From NCBI GenBank assembly GCA_036337765.1, contig JAYZDP010000235.1, positions 1-9,521 of the forward strand: 9,521 nt of DNA. The letters are read 5' to 3'. Numbering within the stretch: position 1 is the first letter of the stretch; each line of letters starts with the position of its first letter. Below are positions 1 through 9,188 of the stretch, in pieces. Below the pieces are notes generated by a model. The model had not been told where the DNA came from and did not search any database. It worked only from the letters and a program-made list of their open reading frames with translations. The position numbers and the translations under genes are program-made. Source of the DNA: JAYZDP01 sp036337765. GTDB taxonomy: Bacteria; Acidobacteriota; Thermoanaerobaculia; Multivoradales; Multivoraceae.

Positions 1-653
1 TGGTGAACTCCGAAGAGGGCACGCCGATGGGCGTCGGGATCTGGTACGAGATGCGCGTGGGCGACCCGGTTTCGTACCTGTTCATCAACGCCAACCCGGA
101 GGGGTCGCTGCAGGCGAACGTCGCGAGCTCGACGATCTCGACGCTCTCGAACCTCGAGATGGAGGACATGCTCGAGAACAGGCACTCGTTGAGTCGGACG
201 GTGCGCAGCGCGGTCTCTCCGCTGAGCGAGAAGTGGGGCTACCAGCTCGGTTCGGTCTACATCCGAAAAGTGGCCTTCACCGACCGCGCGATGGTGGAGA
301 ACATCACCGAGAAGGTAGTCAAACGGTTGGTCCAGGTGACGAGCGCGATGCGCCAGGACGGTGAGAACCGGGTCGGGTTGATTCAGAGCGAGACTGCGAA
401 GAGGGTGTCGCAGAAGCTGGCGCTAGCCTCTGCGGCACGGCCGGGGGTGGTGGGTGAGACCCTGAACGAGATCCGGCTTCAGGACCCGGAGATCCTCGAC
501 GCGGTCATCGATGTCATGGAGACCGAGAAGCTCCTCGCCTCCGACGCCCGTGTCGACATTCTCCCCGAAGGAGCGTCCGTTCTGTTGCAGCTCGGTCAGG
601 AGACCCTCGCCGCCGCTATGCCCAGGCCGCCTCGGCGACCCGAGCTTGGGTAG
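1..653 (+). CDS. SPFH/Band-7 domain protein, 5'-truncated by the window edge
   Basis: The reading frame is open from the first bases and ends at TAG 651-653, leaving 216 codons. The text resembles the second half of an SPFH (stomatin/prohibitin/flotillin) domain. It has a beta-rich stretch with GIWYEMRVGDPVSYLF near the start, then a segment with SLSRTVRSAVSPLSEKWGYQL, where family members alternate helices with the LGxxVxxV-type strand (here LGSVYIRKVAFTD). An alanine- and charge-rich helical tail follows, then a proline-rich end (PRPPRRPELG). SPFH proteins are membrane-anchored oligomers that organise membrane microdomains or regulate proteases. The N-terminal membrane anchor expected for the family would lie upstream of the window. 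The GTG at base 3 falls in mid-domain, so I do not take it as the start. The specific subfamily cannot be told from this part. A strong hairpin follows the stop. Confidence 0.72.
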   Translation, partial: VNSEEGTPMGVGIWYEMRVGDPVSYLFINANPEGSLQANVASSTISTLSNLEMEDMLENRHSLSRTVRSAVSPLSEKWGYQLGSVYIRKVAFTDRAMVENITEKVVKRLVQVTSAMRQDGENRVGLIQSETAKRVSQKLALASAARPGVVGETLNEIRLQDPEILDAVIDVMETEKLLASDARVDILPEGASVLLQLGQETLAAAMPRPPRRPELG

Positions 654-668
654 CGGGTACCAAAGGAA

Positions 669-696
669 CGGGGGAGCCGGCGAACCGGCTCCCCCG
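669..696 (+). terminator. Strong GC hairpin after the SPFH gene, without a U tract
   Basis: A perfect 12-bp inverted repeat (CGGGGGAGCCGG at 669-680 and its complement at 685-696) flanks the tetraloop CGAA (681-684), 15 bases after the SPFH stop. The stem is strong enough to act as a terminator or as a 3'-end stabilising structure. The classic run of U residues is missing, because the sequence continues with GAGGGGACTC. It may therefore be a U-less terminator of the kind proposed for high-GC bacteria, or may block 3' exonucleases. The hairpin itself is seen directly; its role is inferred. Confidence 0.55.
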
Positions 697-706
697 AGGG
701 GACTCG

Positions 707-739
707 CGCGGAACGATTCCGCGGGTTAGGTAGGTTTTT
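707..739 (+). terminator. Second small hairpin followed at a distance by T5
   Basis: CGCGGAA at 707-713 pairs with TTCCGCG at 717-723 around a three-base loop. A TTTTT run lies at 735-739, but 11 bases separate it from the stem, so it is not a textbook intrinsic terminator. It could act in tandem with the hairpin at 669-696, or be incidental. Confidence 0.25.
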
Positions 740-772
740 GGCGAGAACGGGTCGAGTGATCTCCCCGTCGTA

Positions 773-820
773 GGGATCCCCATCTAAATCCAACTCGCGA
801 ATGCCAATCGGGGGGATCCC
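773..820. repeat. Inverted pair of GGGATCCC-type 9-mers
   Basis: GGGATCCCC at 773-781 is the exact reverse complement of GGGGATCCC at 812-820, with 30 bases between them. Each arm contains the self-palindrome GGGATCCC, so the pair can be read as direct or inverted repeats. It lies about 90 bases upstream of the carB promoter. It could be a two-site operator or the base of an RNA stem if an upstream promoter is used. No known regulator is identified. Confidence 0.3.
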
Positions 821-908
821 GTGAGGCTGAGGACTCTATTTGCGGGCCCTCATGTATCTGTACGAACGATCCGGGGCGAAAGGTTTATTCCGTCTGACGA
901 ATGTTTGG

Positions 909-926
909 TTGACCTGCAAAGGTCAA
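909..926. promoter_or_regulatory. Inverted repeat TTGACC-N6-GGTCAA across the carB -35 box
   Basis: TTGACC (909-914) and GGTCAA (921-926) form a perfect 6-bp inverted repeat with a TGCAAA centre. The left arm is the -35 hexamer itself and the right arm lies in the spacer, so a dimeric protein bound here would occlude RNA polymerase. I infer a possible operator; its regulator is unknown. It could also be chance, since half of it is dictated by the -35 consensus. Confidence 0.35.
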
Positions 927-936
927 TCTGTAGACT
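909..936 (+). promoter_or_regulatory. Candidate sigma70-like promoter of carB
   Basis: TTGACC (909-914, five of six to the -35 consensus) is separated by 16 bases from TAGACT (931-936, four of six to the -10 consensus). Transcription would be expected to start near 942-944, only about 3-5 bases before the carB ATG at 947. No Shine-Dalgarno-like sequence precedes that ATG (the upstream bases are CTCGCGCCGCCC). Promoter and absent ribosome binding site agree with a leaderless or nearly leaderless mRNA. Confidence 0.5.
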
Positions 937-946
937 CGCGCCGCCC

Positions 947-4161
<3,215 letters not shown>

Positions 4162-4165
<4 letters not shown>

Positions 4166-4542
4166 CCGTCACCGCGAAGCCGATTCATTTCGCGGCGGTC
4201 CTTCTTGGTCGGCCGCCCGAGCCCGGTTTCGCGCTCGGCCACCGGACCGCGTAACGCGCGATCGATCGGGTCGAGCTTCGGTCGCGGTAGGCTCTCGTCG
4301 ATGAAGATTCTCGGCACTTCTTCCTTCGGCATGGACCGGTCTTGCAGCTCGACCACCACCAGCACCCGGCTCCAGTCGCCGAACTCGATCTCTACCCGAT
4401 CTTCGAGCCTCAGGGCTCGGTGCGGCTTCACCCGCACGCCGTTGACTCGGACCCGCCCAAGGCTACACGCCTTCGTTGCCTGGCTACGAGTCTTGAAGAC
4501 GCGCGCGACCTGTAGCCACTTGTCGACCCTTAGCGCTGCCAC
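4162..4542 (-). CDS. hslR: Hsp15-like S4-domain RNA-binding protein
   Basis: A 126-aa protein reading from GTG at 4542-4540. It opens with an S4 RNA-binding fold: RVDKWLQVARVFKTRSQAT, then GRVRVNGVRVKPHRALR. The tail GRPTKKDRREMNRLRGDG closely resembles the basic C-terminus of E. coli Hsp15 (RPDKKERRDLLRFKHGD), and the length matches (133 aa in E. coli). Hsp15 is known to bind 50S subunits carrying a stalled nascent chain with peptidyl-tRNA, helping recycle blocked ribosomes. Family membership is strong; that exact role here is inferred. The start lies 15 bases after the stop of the 106-aa gene upstream on the same strand, suggesting co-transcription. No clear Shine-Dalgarno precedes the GTG. 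Its TAG stop shares the tetranucleotide CTAG with the carB stop. Confidence 0.85.
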
Positions 4543-4557
4543 GGCAGGCCAGGCCCG

Positions 4558-4878
4558 CTACTCGCCGGGCCCGGAGCGAAGGGTCTTGATGTCGCGGTCG
4601 CGGCGGCTTTCGATCCGCTCGCGTTCGGCGCGGTAGTTGCGCTCCTGCTCCTGTGCTGCCACCGGGTCGAGAGTCTCGGCGAGCTTTTTTGAGTGCAAGA
4701 TCTCGAGCTCGGCGAGCTTGGCCTCTGCGCGCTGGCGTATCTCTCCCATCTCGGCGAGAACCTCGTCGCTGAAGGCCTCGTCGCGCGGCCTCTCGATACC
4801 TTCGCTCTCCATCCGTTCAAGCGCCAATTCGTAGGCGCTCTTCATCGGCTTTCCGGAGCCAGAATCTGTGGCCGACAT
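4558..4878 (-). CDS. Small charged, probably coiled-coil protein of unknown function
   Basis: A 106-aa soluble protein with no signal peptide or membrane segment. After a flexible Ser/Gly start, it is dominated by Glu, Arg, Lys and Ala in helix-favouring spacing, for example EVLAEMGEIRQRAEAKLAEL and a tail rich in RNYRAERERIESRRDRDIK, consistent with a long helix or coiled coil. The segment MKSAYELALERM (residues 12-23) looks like the opening of small conserved hypothetical proteins I associate with planctomycete, verrucomicrobial and acidobacterial genomes; that is from memory and needs a search. Met12 (ATG at 4845-4843), preceded by GGAAAG, is a realistic alternative start giving 95 aa. The gene sits 15 bases upstream of the Hsp15-like gene and is probably co-transcribed with it. 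No biochemical function can be assigned. Confidence 0.7.
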   Translation of the reverse strand: MSATDSGSGKPMKSAYELALERMESEGIERPRDEAFSDEVLAEMGEIRQRAEAKLAELEILHSKKLAETLDPVAAQEQERNYRAERERIESRRDRDIKTLRSGPGE

Positions 4879-4888
4879 GGGCGGAAGG

Positions 4889-4918
4889 ATACCATCGTGT
4901 CGCCTGCCCAGACGTCAA
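4889..4918 (-). promoter_or_regulatory. Weak candidate promoter for the minus-strand gene pair
   Basis: On the minus strand, TTGACG (complement of 4913-4918) is followed after 18 bases by TGGTAT (complement of 4889-4894). The -35 box is good (five of six), but the -10 box is poor (three of six). If used, the transcript would start within a few bases of the ATG at 4878, again nearly leaderless. It lies inside the 5' end of the divergent metalloenzyme gene if that gene starts at GTG 4897. Confidence 0.28.
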
Positions 4919-5856
4919 GCACGGTGCCCCTTATGCTCTCTCAACCGATCTTGATCGTCTTTCTCGACGGTGTCGGACTGGCCCATCCGTCTGATCGTAA
5001 TCCATTGTCTTCAAAAGAGTTACTTGGCCTTCAGTTACTCGGCGTCGAGGGCCTGGTGGCGGGTCTCGCGGTCGACGATTGCGACCATGTCGCCCGCGCC
5101 ATCGACGCCAATCTGGGGGTAGTCGGGTTGCCGCAGAGTGCCACCGGGCAGACCACGCTCTTCACCGGCGTCAATGCGGCGCGTCAGCTCGGCCGCCATG
5201 TCGCCGCCTACCCTGGACCTCAGCTGAAGGAGATCATTGCTCGGTCAGGGATCATGGCTCGCGTCCGCGCGGCGGACGGCACCGCGACCTTGGCCAACGC
5301 CTATCGCCAGGACACGATCGACGAGCTCGACGACGGCCGGCGCCGCATCTCGGCCAACGTCTATCTGGCCACCAGCGCCGGGGTCGCTCTGCGGCCGCTG
5401 GCCGATCTGCGTCGTGGGCGCGCGGTCAGCTGGGAGCTCGAGCGCGACATGCTCGGCGCCGACCACGGCGAAGATGTGCCGCTCGTCAGTGCCGCCGAAG
5501 CGGGTCGCGACTTGGTGGGTCTGGCCGCTGACTACGATCTGACCCTATTTGACTGTTTTCTGACCGATCTCGCAGGCCACCGGCGCTTCGGTCTCACTCC
5601 CGAGATGGCGGTCGATCGCGTCGACCGGTTCCTCAGCGGTGTTGTTGAGCACCGCAACGACCCGCTCACCGTGGTGGTCTGCAGCGACCACGGCAACTTG
5701 GAGGAGGCCGACCATCGGCGCCACACTCGCAACCCGGTCCCGCTGGTGGCGCTCGGCCCGGCCGCGCGGCGTTTCCGAGAGGTGGAGGCTCTGGACGGCG
5801 TCACGCCCGCCGTTCTCTCGGCGCTCGGTATCGACGACCGGGCGGCGTTTCAATAG
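4897..5856 (+). CDS. Metalloenzyme of the alkaline phosphatase / iPGM superfamily
   Basis: A 319-aa protein from GTG 4897, preceded by GGAAGG at 4883-4888 with 8 bases of spacing. ATG 4933 (307 aa) lacks a ribosome site but starts just before the conserved strand ILIVFLDGVG, so it remains possible. Every expected two-metal ligand can be matched to the cofactor-independent phosphoglycerate mutase pattern: Asp24 in FLDGVG; Ser81 in QSATGQ, aligning with the nucleophile of NSEVGH; Asp224 and His228 in TDLAGH; Asp264-His265 in SDHGN; His276 in HTRNPVPL. It is far shorter than iPGM (about 510 aa), and the spacing between the Ser81 and Asp224 motifs leaves no room for the large inserted phosphotransferase domain. 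It is probably a cytoplasmic metal-dependent phosphatase, mutase or related phosphotransferase of unknown substrate. No signal peptide is evident. It is divergent from the 106-aa gene and ends 52 bases before the ABC ATPase. Confidence 0.82.
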   Translation: MSPAQTSSTVPLMLSQPILIVFLDGVGLAHPSDRNPLSSKELLGLQLLGVEGLVAGLAVDDCDHVARAIDANLGVVGLPQSATGQTTLFTGVNAARQLGRHVAAYPGPQLKEIIARSGIMARVRAADGTATLANAYRQDTIDELDDGRRRISANVYLATSAGVALRPLADLRRGRAVSWELERDMLGADHGEDVPLVSAAEAGRDLVGLAADYDLTLFDCFLTDLAGHRRFGLTPEMAVDRVDRFLSGVVEHRNDPLTVVVCSDHGNLEEADHRRHTRNPVPLVALGPAARRFREVEALDGVTPAVLSALGIDDRAAFQ

Positions 5857-5908
5857 GCTTCCACGAACCGGTACGGTGCCGCCGGCGTCCCGACCCGGAC
5901 ACAACGTC

Positions 5909-6889
5909 ATGATCGAGGTTCAGCGGCTCACCCGGAGATACGGGGATTTCACAGCGGTTGAGGACATCGACTTCGCGGTCGACGACGGCGAGATCCTCGG
6001 CGTGCTGGGCCCGAACGGGGCGGGCAAGACCACCACGATCCGGATGATCACCGGGTTCCTGCCCCCTACCAGGGGTCGCGTGACCGTTGGCGGGATTGAT
6101 CTTGTCCGCCATCCGGTGGCCGCGCGGCGGCGGATCGGCTATCTCCCCGAGAACGTGGCGCTCTACGACGAAATGCGCGTCTTCGAATACCTCCGCTATC
6201 GGGGTCGGCTGGAGGGGATGGCGCGTGGCGACATCACGCCGGCGATCGACAGGGCGCTCGAGCGCTGTTTCCTGACCGAGGTCTCGAGTCAGATTATCTC
6301 GACTTTGTCGAAGGGCTTCAGGCAGCGCGTTGGGCTGGCGATGGCGATTCTCCATGACCCCGAGGTACTGATTCTCGACGAGCCCACCGTGGGCCTTGAT
6401 CCGAAACAGATCATCGCCATTCGTAAGCTGATCCGCGAGATCGGATCGCAGCGCACACTGCTTCTGTCGACGCATATCCTGCCCGAGGTGGAGCTTCTGT
6501 GCGACCGCGTCGTGATCATCGATCGCGGTCGCGTCGTGGCCGAGGGCACGCCCTCGGGGCTGCGGGATCAGTGGGTCGGCAACGCACGGGTCGAGGTGGA
6601 GCTCAAAGACGCCCCAGCCGATGCCGCCGACGCCCTGGCGGCGATTGCCGGAGTTGAGAGCGTCCGCGCGGCCGCTGAGTCGGGCAGGTTCGAGATCGAG
6701 GTGGCCGACAGTGGCATCGATATGCGCGAGGAGGTCTTCCGGCTCGCCGTCGATCGTGGATGGATCCTGCTCGCGCTAACGGAGGCGGAGGCGTCTCTCG
6801 AGGATGTCTTCGTCAGGCTCACCACCCATGAGGAGCCCGAGAAGGACGCTGCGTGGGATTTCGACCCGGCGTCGGAGGACGTGTCGTGA
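5909..6889 (+). CDS. ABC transporter ATP-binding protein, GldA-like
   Basis: A 326-aa cytoplasmic ATPase. The frame is open much further upstream, but the conserved fold begins at ATG 5909 (MIEVQRLTRRYGDFTAV); no good ribosome site is seen. Motifs in order: Walker A GPNGAGKTT (34-42); YLPENVALYDEM (78-89) in the Q-loop position, with Glu81 where many ABC proteins have Gln, as is usual in GldA-type proteins; signature LSKGFRQR (133-140); Walker B LILDEP (154-159) with catalytic Glu158; D-loop GLDP; His189 in STHILPEVE. About 100 C-terminal residues after the ATPase core form the extra alpha/beta region seen in ABC-2 ATPases, with SLEDVFVRLT near the end. It would power the permease encoded next, whose GTG overlaps this gene's TGA. 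The exported or remodelled substrate is unknown. GldA is named from Flavobacterium gliding, but homologues occur in non-gliding bacteria. Confidence 0.93.
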   Translation: MIEVQRLTRRYGDFTAVEDIDFAVDDGEILGVLGPNGAGKTTTIRMITGFLPPTRGRVTVGGIDLVRHPVAARRRIGYLPENVALYDEMRVFEYLRYRGRLEGMARGDITPAIDRALERCFLTEVSSQIISTLSKGFRQRVGLAMAILHDPEVLILDEPTVGLDPKQIIAIRKLIREIGSQRTLLLSTHILPEVELLCDRVVIIDRGRVVAEGTPSGLRDQWVGNARVEVELKDAPADAADALAAIAGVESVRAAAESGRFEIEVADSGIDMREEVFRLAVDRGWILLALTEAEASLEDVFVRLTTHEEPEKDAAWDFDPASEDVS

Positions 6890-7626
6890 TCGGCGCTTGG
6901 GCCACCTTCACCCGGGAGCTGTGGGCATACTTCTACTCGCCCCTCGCCTACGCCGTACTGGCGTCGTTCCTGTTCGTGAACGGGATCTCGTTCGCTACCC
7001 TGATCGGATTGCTGAACGACTCTCCCTCGGCCGTCGGCGCGCCGATGGAGCTCTTCTTTGGCGGCACCATCCTGTTCTGGCTCGGTCTCACGATTGTCGG
7101 TCCGATCCTGCCGATGCGATTGTTGAGCGAGGAGCGTCGCAGCGGCAGCCTCGAGATCCTGATGACCGCGCCCGTCACCGAGACGCAGGTGGTGGTGGGG
7201 AAGTACCTTGCCGCGCTCTCCTTTTACGCCGTTCTGTGGCTGCCGACCCTTTCCTACTGCTATCTCGTGGCGCGACACACAGAGATCGACTGGGGGCCGA
7301 TCACGGCGTCGTACGTGGGGGTCTTGGGCATAGGAGGCGTGTTTCTCGCGGTCGGCATCTTCGCCTCCTCGATCAGTCGCAATCAGCTGGTAGCGGCGCT
7401 GGTGTCGTTCGCGCTGGTGTTCTTGCTTTTCGTGCTCGGCCTGATGGAGATGCTCGTCAACGGTGAACTCGCGCGTGAGGTCTTAGGCTACGTGAACCTC
7501 CTGCAGCACATGCAGGACTTCTCGAAGGGGGTGGTCGATACTCGCTGTCTGGTGTACTACGCGAGCACAGTCGGCTTCTTCTTGTTTCTGACCAGCCGAA
7601 CTCTCGCGGCGAACAAATGGCGATGA
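6886..7626 (+). CDS. ABC-2 type permease, GldF-like
   Basis: A 246-aa integral membrane protein. I chose GTG 6886 because it overlaps the ATPase stop (GTGA) and is preceded by GGAGGA at 6874-6879 with six bases of spacing. About six hydrophobic helices can be seen: one in YSPLAYAVLASFLFVNGISF, one in LFFGGTILFWLGLTIVGPIL, one around YLAALSFYAVLWLPTLSYCY, one in YVGVLGIGGVFLAVGIFA, one in LVAALVSFALVFLLFVLGLM, and a last one at STVGFFLFLTSRTL. Between helices 2 and 3 lies EERRSGSLEILMTAPVTETQ, the cytoplasmic coupling segment typical of ABC-2 permeases. It should form the membrane channel or mechanotransmission unit with the ATPase. Its stop overlaps the next gene. Confidence 0.9.
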   Translation: MIGAWATFTRELWAYFYSPLAYAVLASFLFVNGISFATLIGLLNDSPSAVGAPMELFFGGTILFWLGLTIVGPILPMRLLSEERRSGSLEILMTAPVTETQVVVGKYLAALSFYAVLWLPTLSYCYLVARHTEIDWGPITASYVGVLGIGGVFLAVGIFASSISRNQLVAALVSFALVFLLFVLGLMEMLVNGELAREVLGYVNLLQHMQDFSKGVVDTRCLVYYASTVGFFLFLTSRTLAANKWR

Positions 7627-9188
7627 GCGACCTGGGCACCGAGACTCGACGCCGTCTCGTGGCCTCGGGGTCGCTGGGGGCGGGCGTTGTGCTGGTCGCC
7701 GCGCTGGTGGGGTTCGTCAACTACTTCGGCTGGAAATACCACACTCGTCTGGATTGGACCGCCAGCCGTTTCTACTCCCTGTCGGAGAAGAGCCGAAACG
7801 TGGTGCGCAACCTCGATCGAGACATCGATGCGATCGTCTTCATGACCCCAGCGTCGGAGCTCTACCCCGCCGTATCCGAGCTATTGAGCCGATTCGATGC
7901 CGAGTCGACTCGATTCACTACCCGAATGATCGACCCCGAGCGCAATCCCGCCGAGGCGAAGCAGCTCTTCGATCGCTATGGCATCACCCGTCTCAACACG
8001 GTGGTCTTCGAGGCGGGAGAGGATCGCCGGGTGATCGACGAGGCCGACCTCGCAGAGTTCGACTACTCGGGCATGCAGTACGGCCAGGGCCCGCAGATCC
8101 GTGAGTTTGCCGGTGAGCAGATCTTCGCCGGCGCGATCCTGGAGCTGATCGAGGATCGCAAGCCTGCGATCCTCTTCACGGTTGGCCACGGCGAATCCGC
8201 TCTCGACGACTACGGCGCCTCGGGCTACAGCCAGATGCACGACAGGCTCGGCACCGACAACTTCTCAATCGACACTTGGCAAACGCTTGGCAAGACCGAG
8301 GTTCCGGTCGGCACCGACCTGGTCGTCGTAGCGGGGCCGAACGTGGCCTTCCTGGATCCCGAGCTCGCAGTCCTCACCGAGTACCTGCTCGGAGGCGGCA
8401 GAGTCCTGCTGCTGCTTGAACCGACGCTCGCGTCGGTTGGACTGGAGGGCTCCGGCTTCAGCCGTTGGCTCGAGGACTACGGAGTCGAGGCGAGGGAGTC
8501 GATCGTCGTCGATCCCGCCACCCCGTTGCCGTTCTACAGCGCCGAGACTTTCTTCGCCGACGACTACGGCGCGCACCCGATTACCGAAGCGCTCGACGAG
8601 GGCGCCTATCCGGTGATCTTTTCGCTGGCGCGGCCCCTGGCGAGGGGCGAGGAGGCGGACGGGATCGAGGTGACGGAGCTCGTTCGCAGCTCCGCGGATT
8701 CCTGGGGCGAGACCGACCTCGAGAATCTGTCTGCGGTGGCGCGTACCGACGACGACCTCGCCGGCCCGCTCGGCCTGGCCTTCGCGGTGGAGATCGCTCC
8801 ACCCTCGGGCGTGGTAGACGATGCGGTCGTGCTTCTTGACGACGCCGGTGCAGACACCGGTGTCGGTGCCGCAGACGCCACCGACGGAGACAGAGGCGGC
8901 GACGTTGGGGCGGGGGCGTCGAGGGCGGGGAGACTGGTGGTTTTCGGCGACGCTGATTTCATGTCGAACGACCACCTGAGGGTGGGGAACCCGACTCTGG
9001 CGCTCAATACCGTCAATTGGCTCGTCGAGCGCCAGAACCTGCTGGCAATCCCCGCGCGCAGGGCGGAGCAGGTGCAGCTGAACCTCTCCCGATCGCAGCT
9101 CGCGTCGATCTACTGGTGGGTGCTGCTGATCTTGCCCGGAGCGAGTGTGGTCACGGGCACGGTCGTCTACTTCCGGCGGCGCAGGTAG
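7617..9188 (+). CDS. GldG-like ABC-associated extracytoplasmic protein
   Basis: A 523-aa membrane-anchored protein. One N-terminal helix (about 17-37, SGSLGAGVVLVAALVGFVNY) follows an Arg-rich cytoplasmic stub. A second helix is at 497-519 (YWWVLLILPGASVVTGTVVY), ending in RRRR. The roughly 460 residues between them should lie outside the inner membrane. RLDWTASRFYSLSEKSRNVV after the first helix is the characteristic start of GldG/DUF4350-type proteins; GHGESALDDYG and DLVVVAGPNVAFLDPE fit the Rossmann-like domain of the family, and VVFGDADFMSND the conserved strand near the C-terminus. A Gly/Ala/Asp-rich insert occupies 408-438. Start: ATG 7617 or ATG 7623; the latter makes an ATGA with the permease stop. 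In Flavobacterium GldF and GldG with GldA are required for gliding; the role elsewhere is unknown. Confidence 0.88.
   Translation: MAMSDLGTETRRRLVASGSLGAGVVLVAALVGFVNYFGWKYHTRLDWTASRFYSLSEKSRNVVRNLDRDIDAIVFMTPASELYPAVSELLSRFDAESTRFTTRMIDPERNPAEAKQLFDRYGITRLNTVVFEAGEDRRVIDEADLAEFDYSGMQYGQGPQIREFAGEQIFAGAILELIEDRKPAILFTVGHGESALDDYGASGYSQMHDRLGTDNFSIDTWQTLGKTEVPVGTDLVVVAGPNVAFLDPELAVLTEYLLGGGRVLLLLEPTLASVGLEGSGFSRWLEDYGVEARESIVVDPATPLPFYSAETFFADDYGAHPITEALDEGAYPVIFSLARPLARGEEADGIEVTELVRSSADSWGETDLENLSAVARTDDDLAGPLGLAFAVEIAPPSGVVDDAVVLLDDAGADTGVGAADATDGDRGGDVGAGASRAGRLVVFGDADFMSNDHLRVGNPTLALNTVNWLVERQNLLAIPARRAEQVQLNLSRSQLASIYWWVLLILPGASVVTGTVVYFRRRR

Larger units (their letters stand above)
654..946. 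other. Non-coding interval between the SPFH gene and carB
   Basis: No convincing gene lies in these 293 bases. From left to right they hold a 12-bp GC hairpin, a second 7-bp hairpin followed by a T5 run, a pair of GGGATCCC-type repeats about 30 bases apart, and a promoter with an overlapping inverted repeat abutting carB. The carB frame stays open back to GTG 821, but the added 42 codons do not look like the conserved CarB N-terminus. Confidence 0.7.

Noticed and set aside
821..946. A 42-residue N-terminal extension of CarB starting at GTG 821
   Set aside because: Known CarB proteins begin at the MPxRxDIxSIL motif encoded from 947. The extension contains the candidate promoter and is unlike any CarB N-terminus I know.
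4693..4896. Upstream extension of the metalloenzyme by 68 residues
   Set aside because: This part is antisense to the 106-aa gene and lies upstream of the conserved first strand of the enzyme; GTG 4897 with its ribosome site or ATG 4933 is more plausible.
5639..5908. A 90-residue N-terminal extension of the ABC ATPase
   Set aside because: It overlaps the metalloenzyme coding sequence in another frame and is Arg/Trp/Ser-rich; the ATPase fold starts at ATG 5909.
8853..8864. A 12-bp palindrome GACACCGGTGTC as an operator site
   Set aside because: It lies inside the low-complexity insert of the GldG-like gene, with no promoter nearby; GGTGTC/GACACC repetition of codons explains it.
8265..8975. 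A 236-aa minus-strand open frame opposite the GldG-like gene
   Set aside because: No domain, no ribosome site, and composition typical of an antisense shadow of a high-GC gene.
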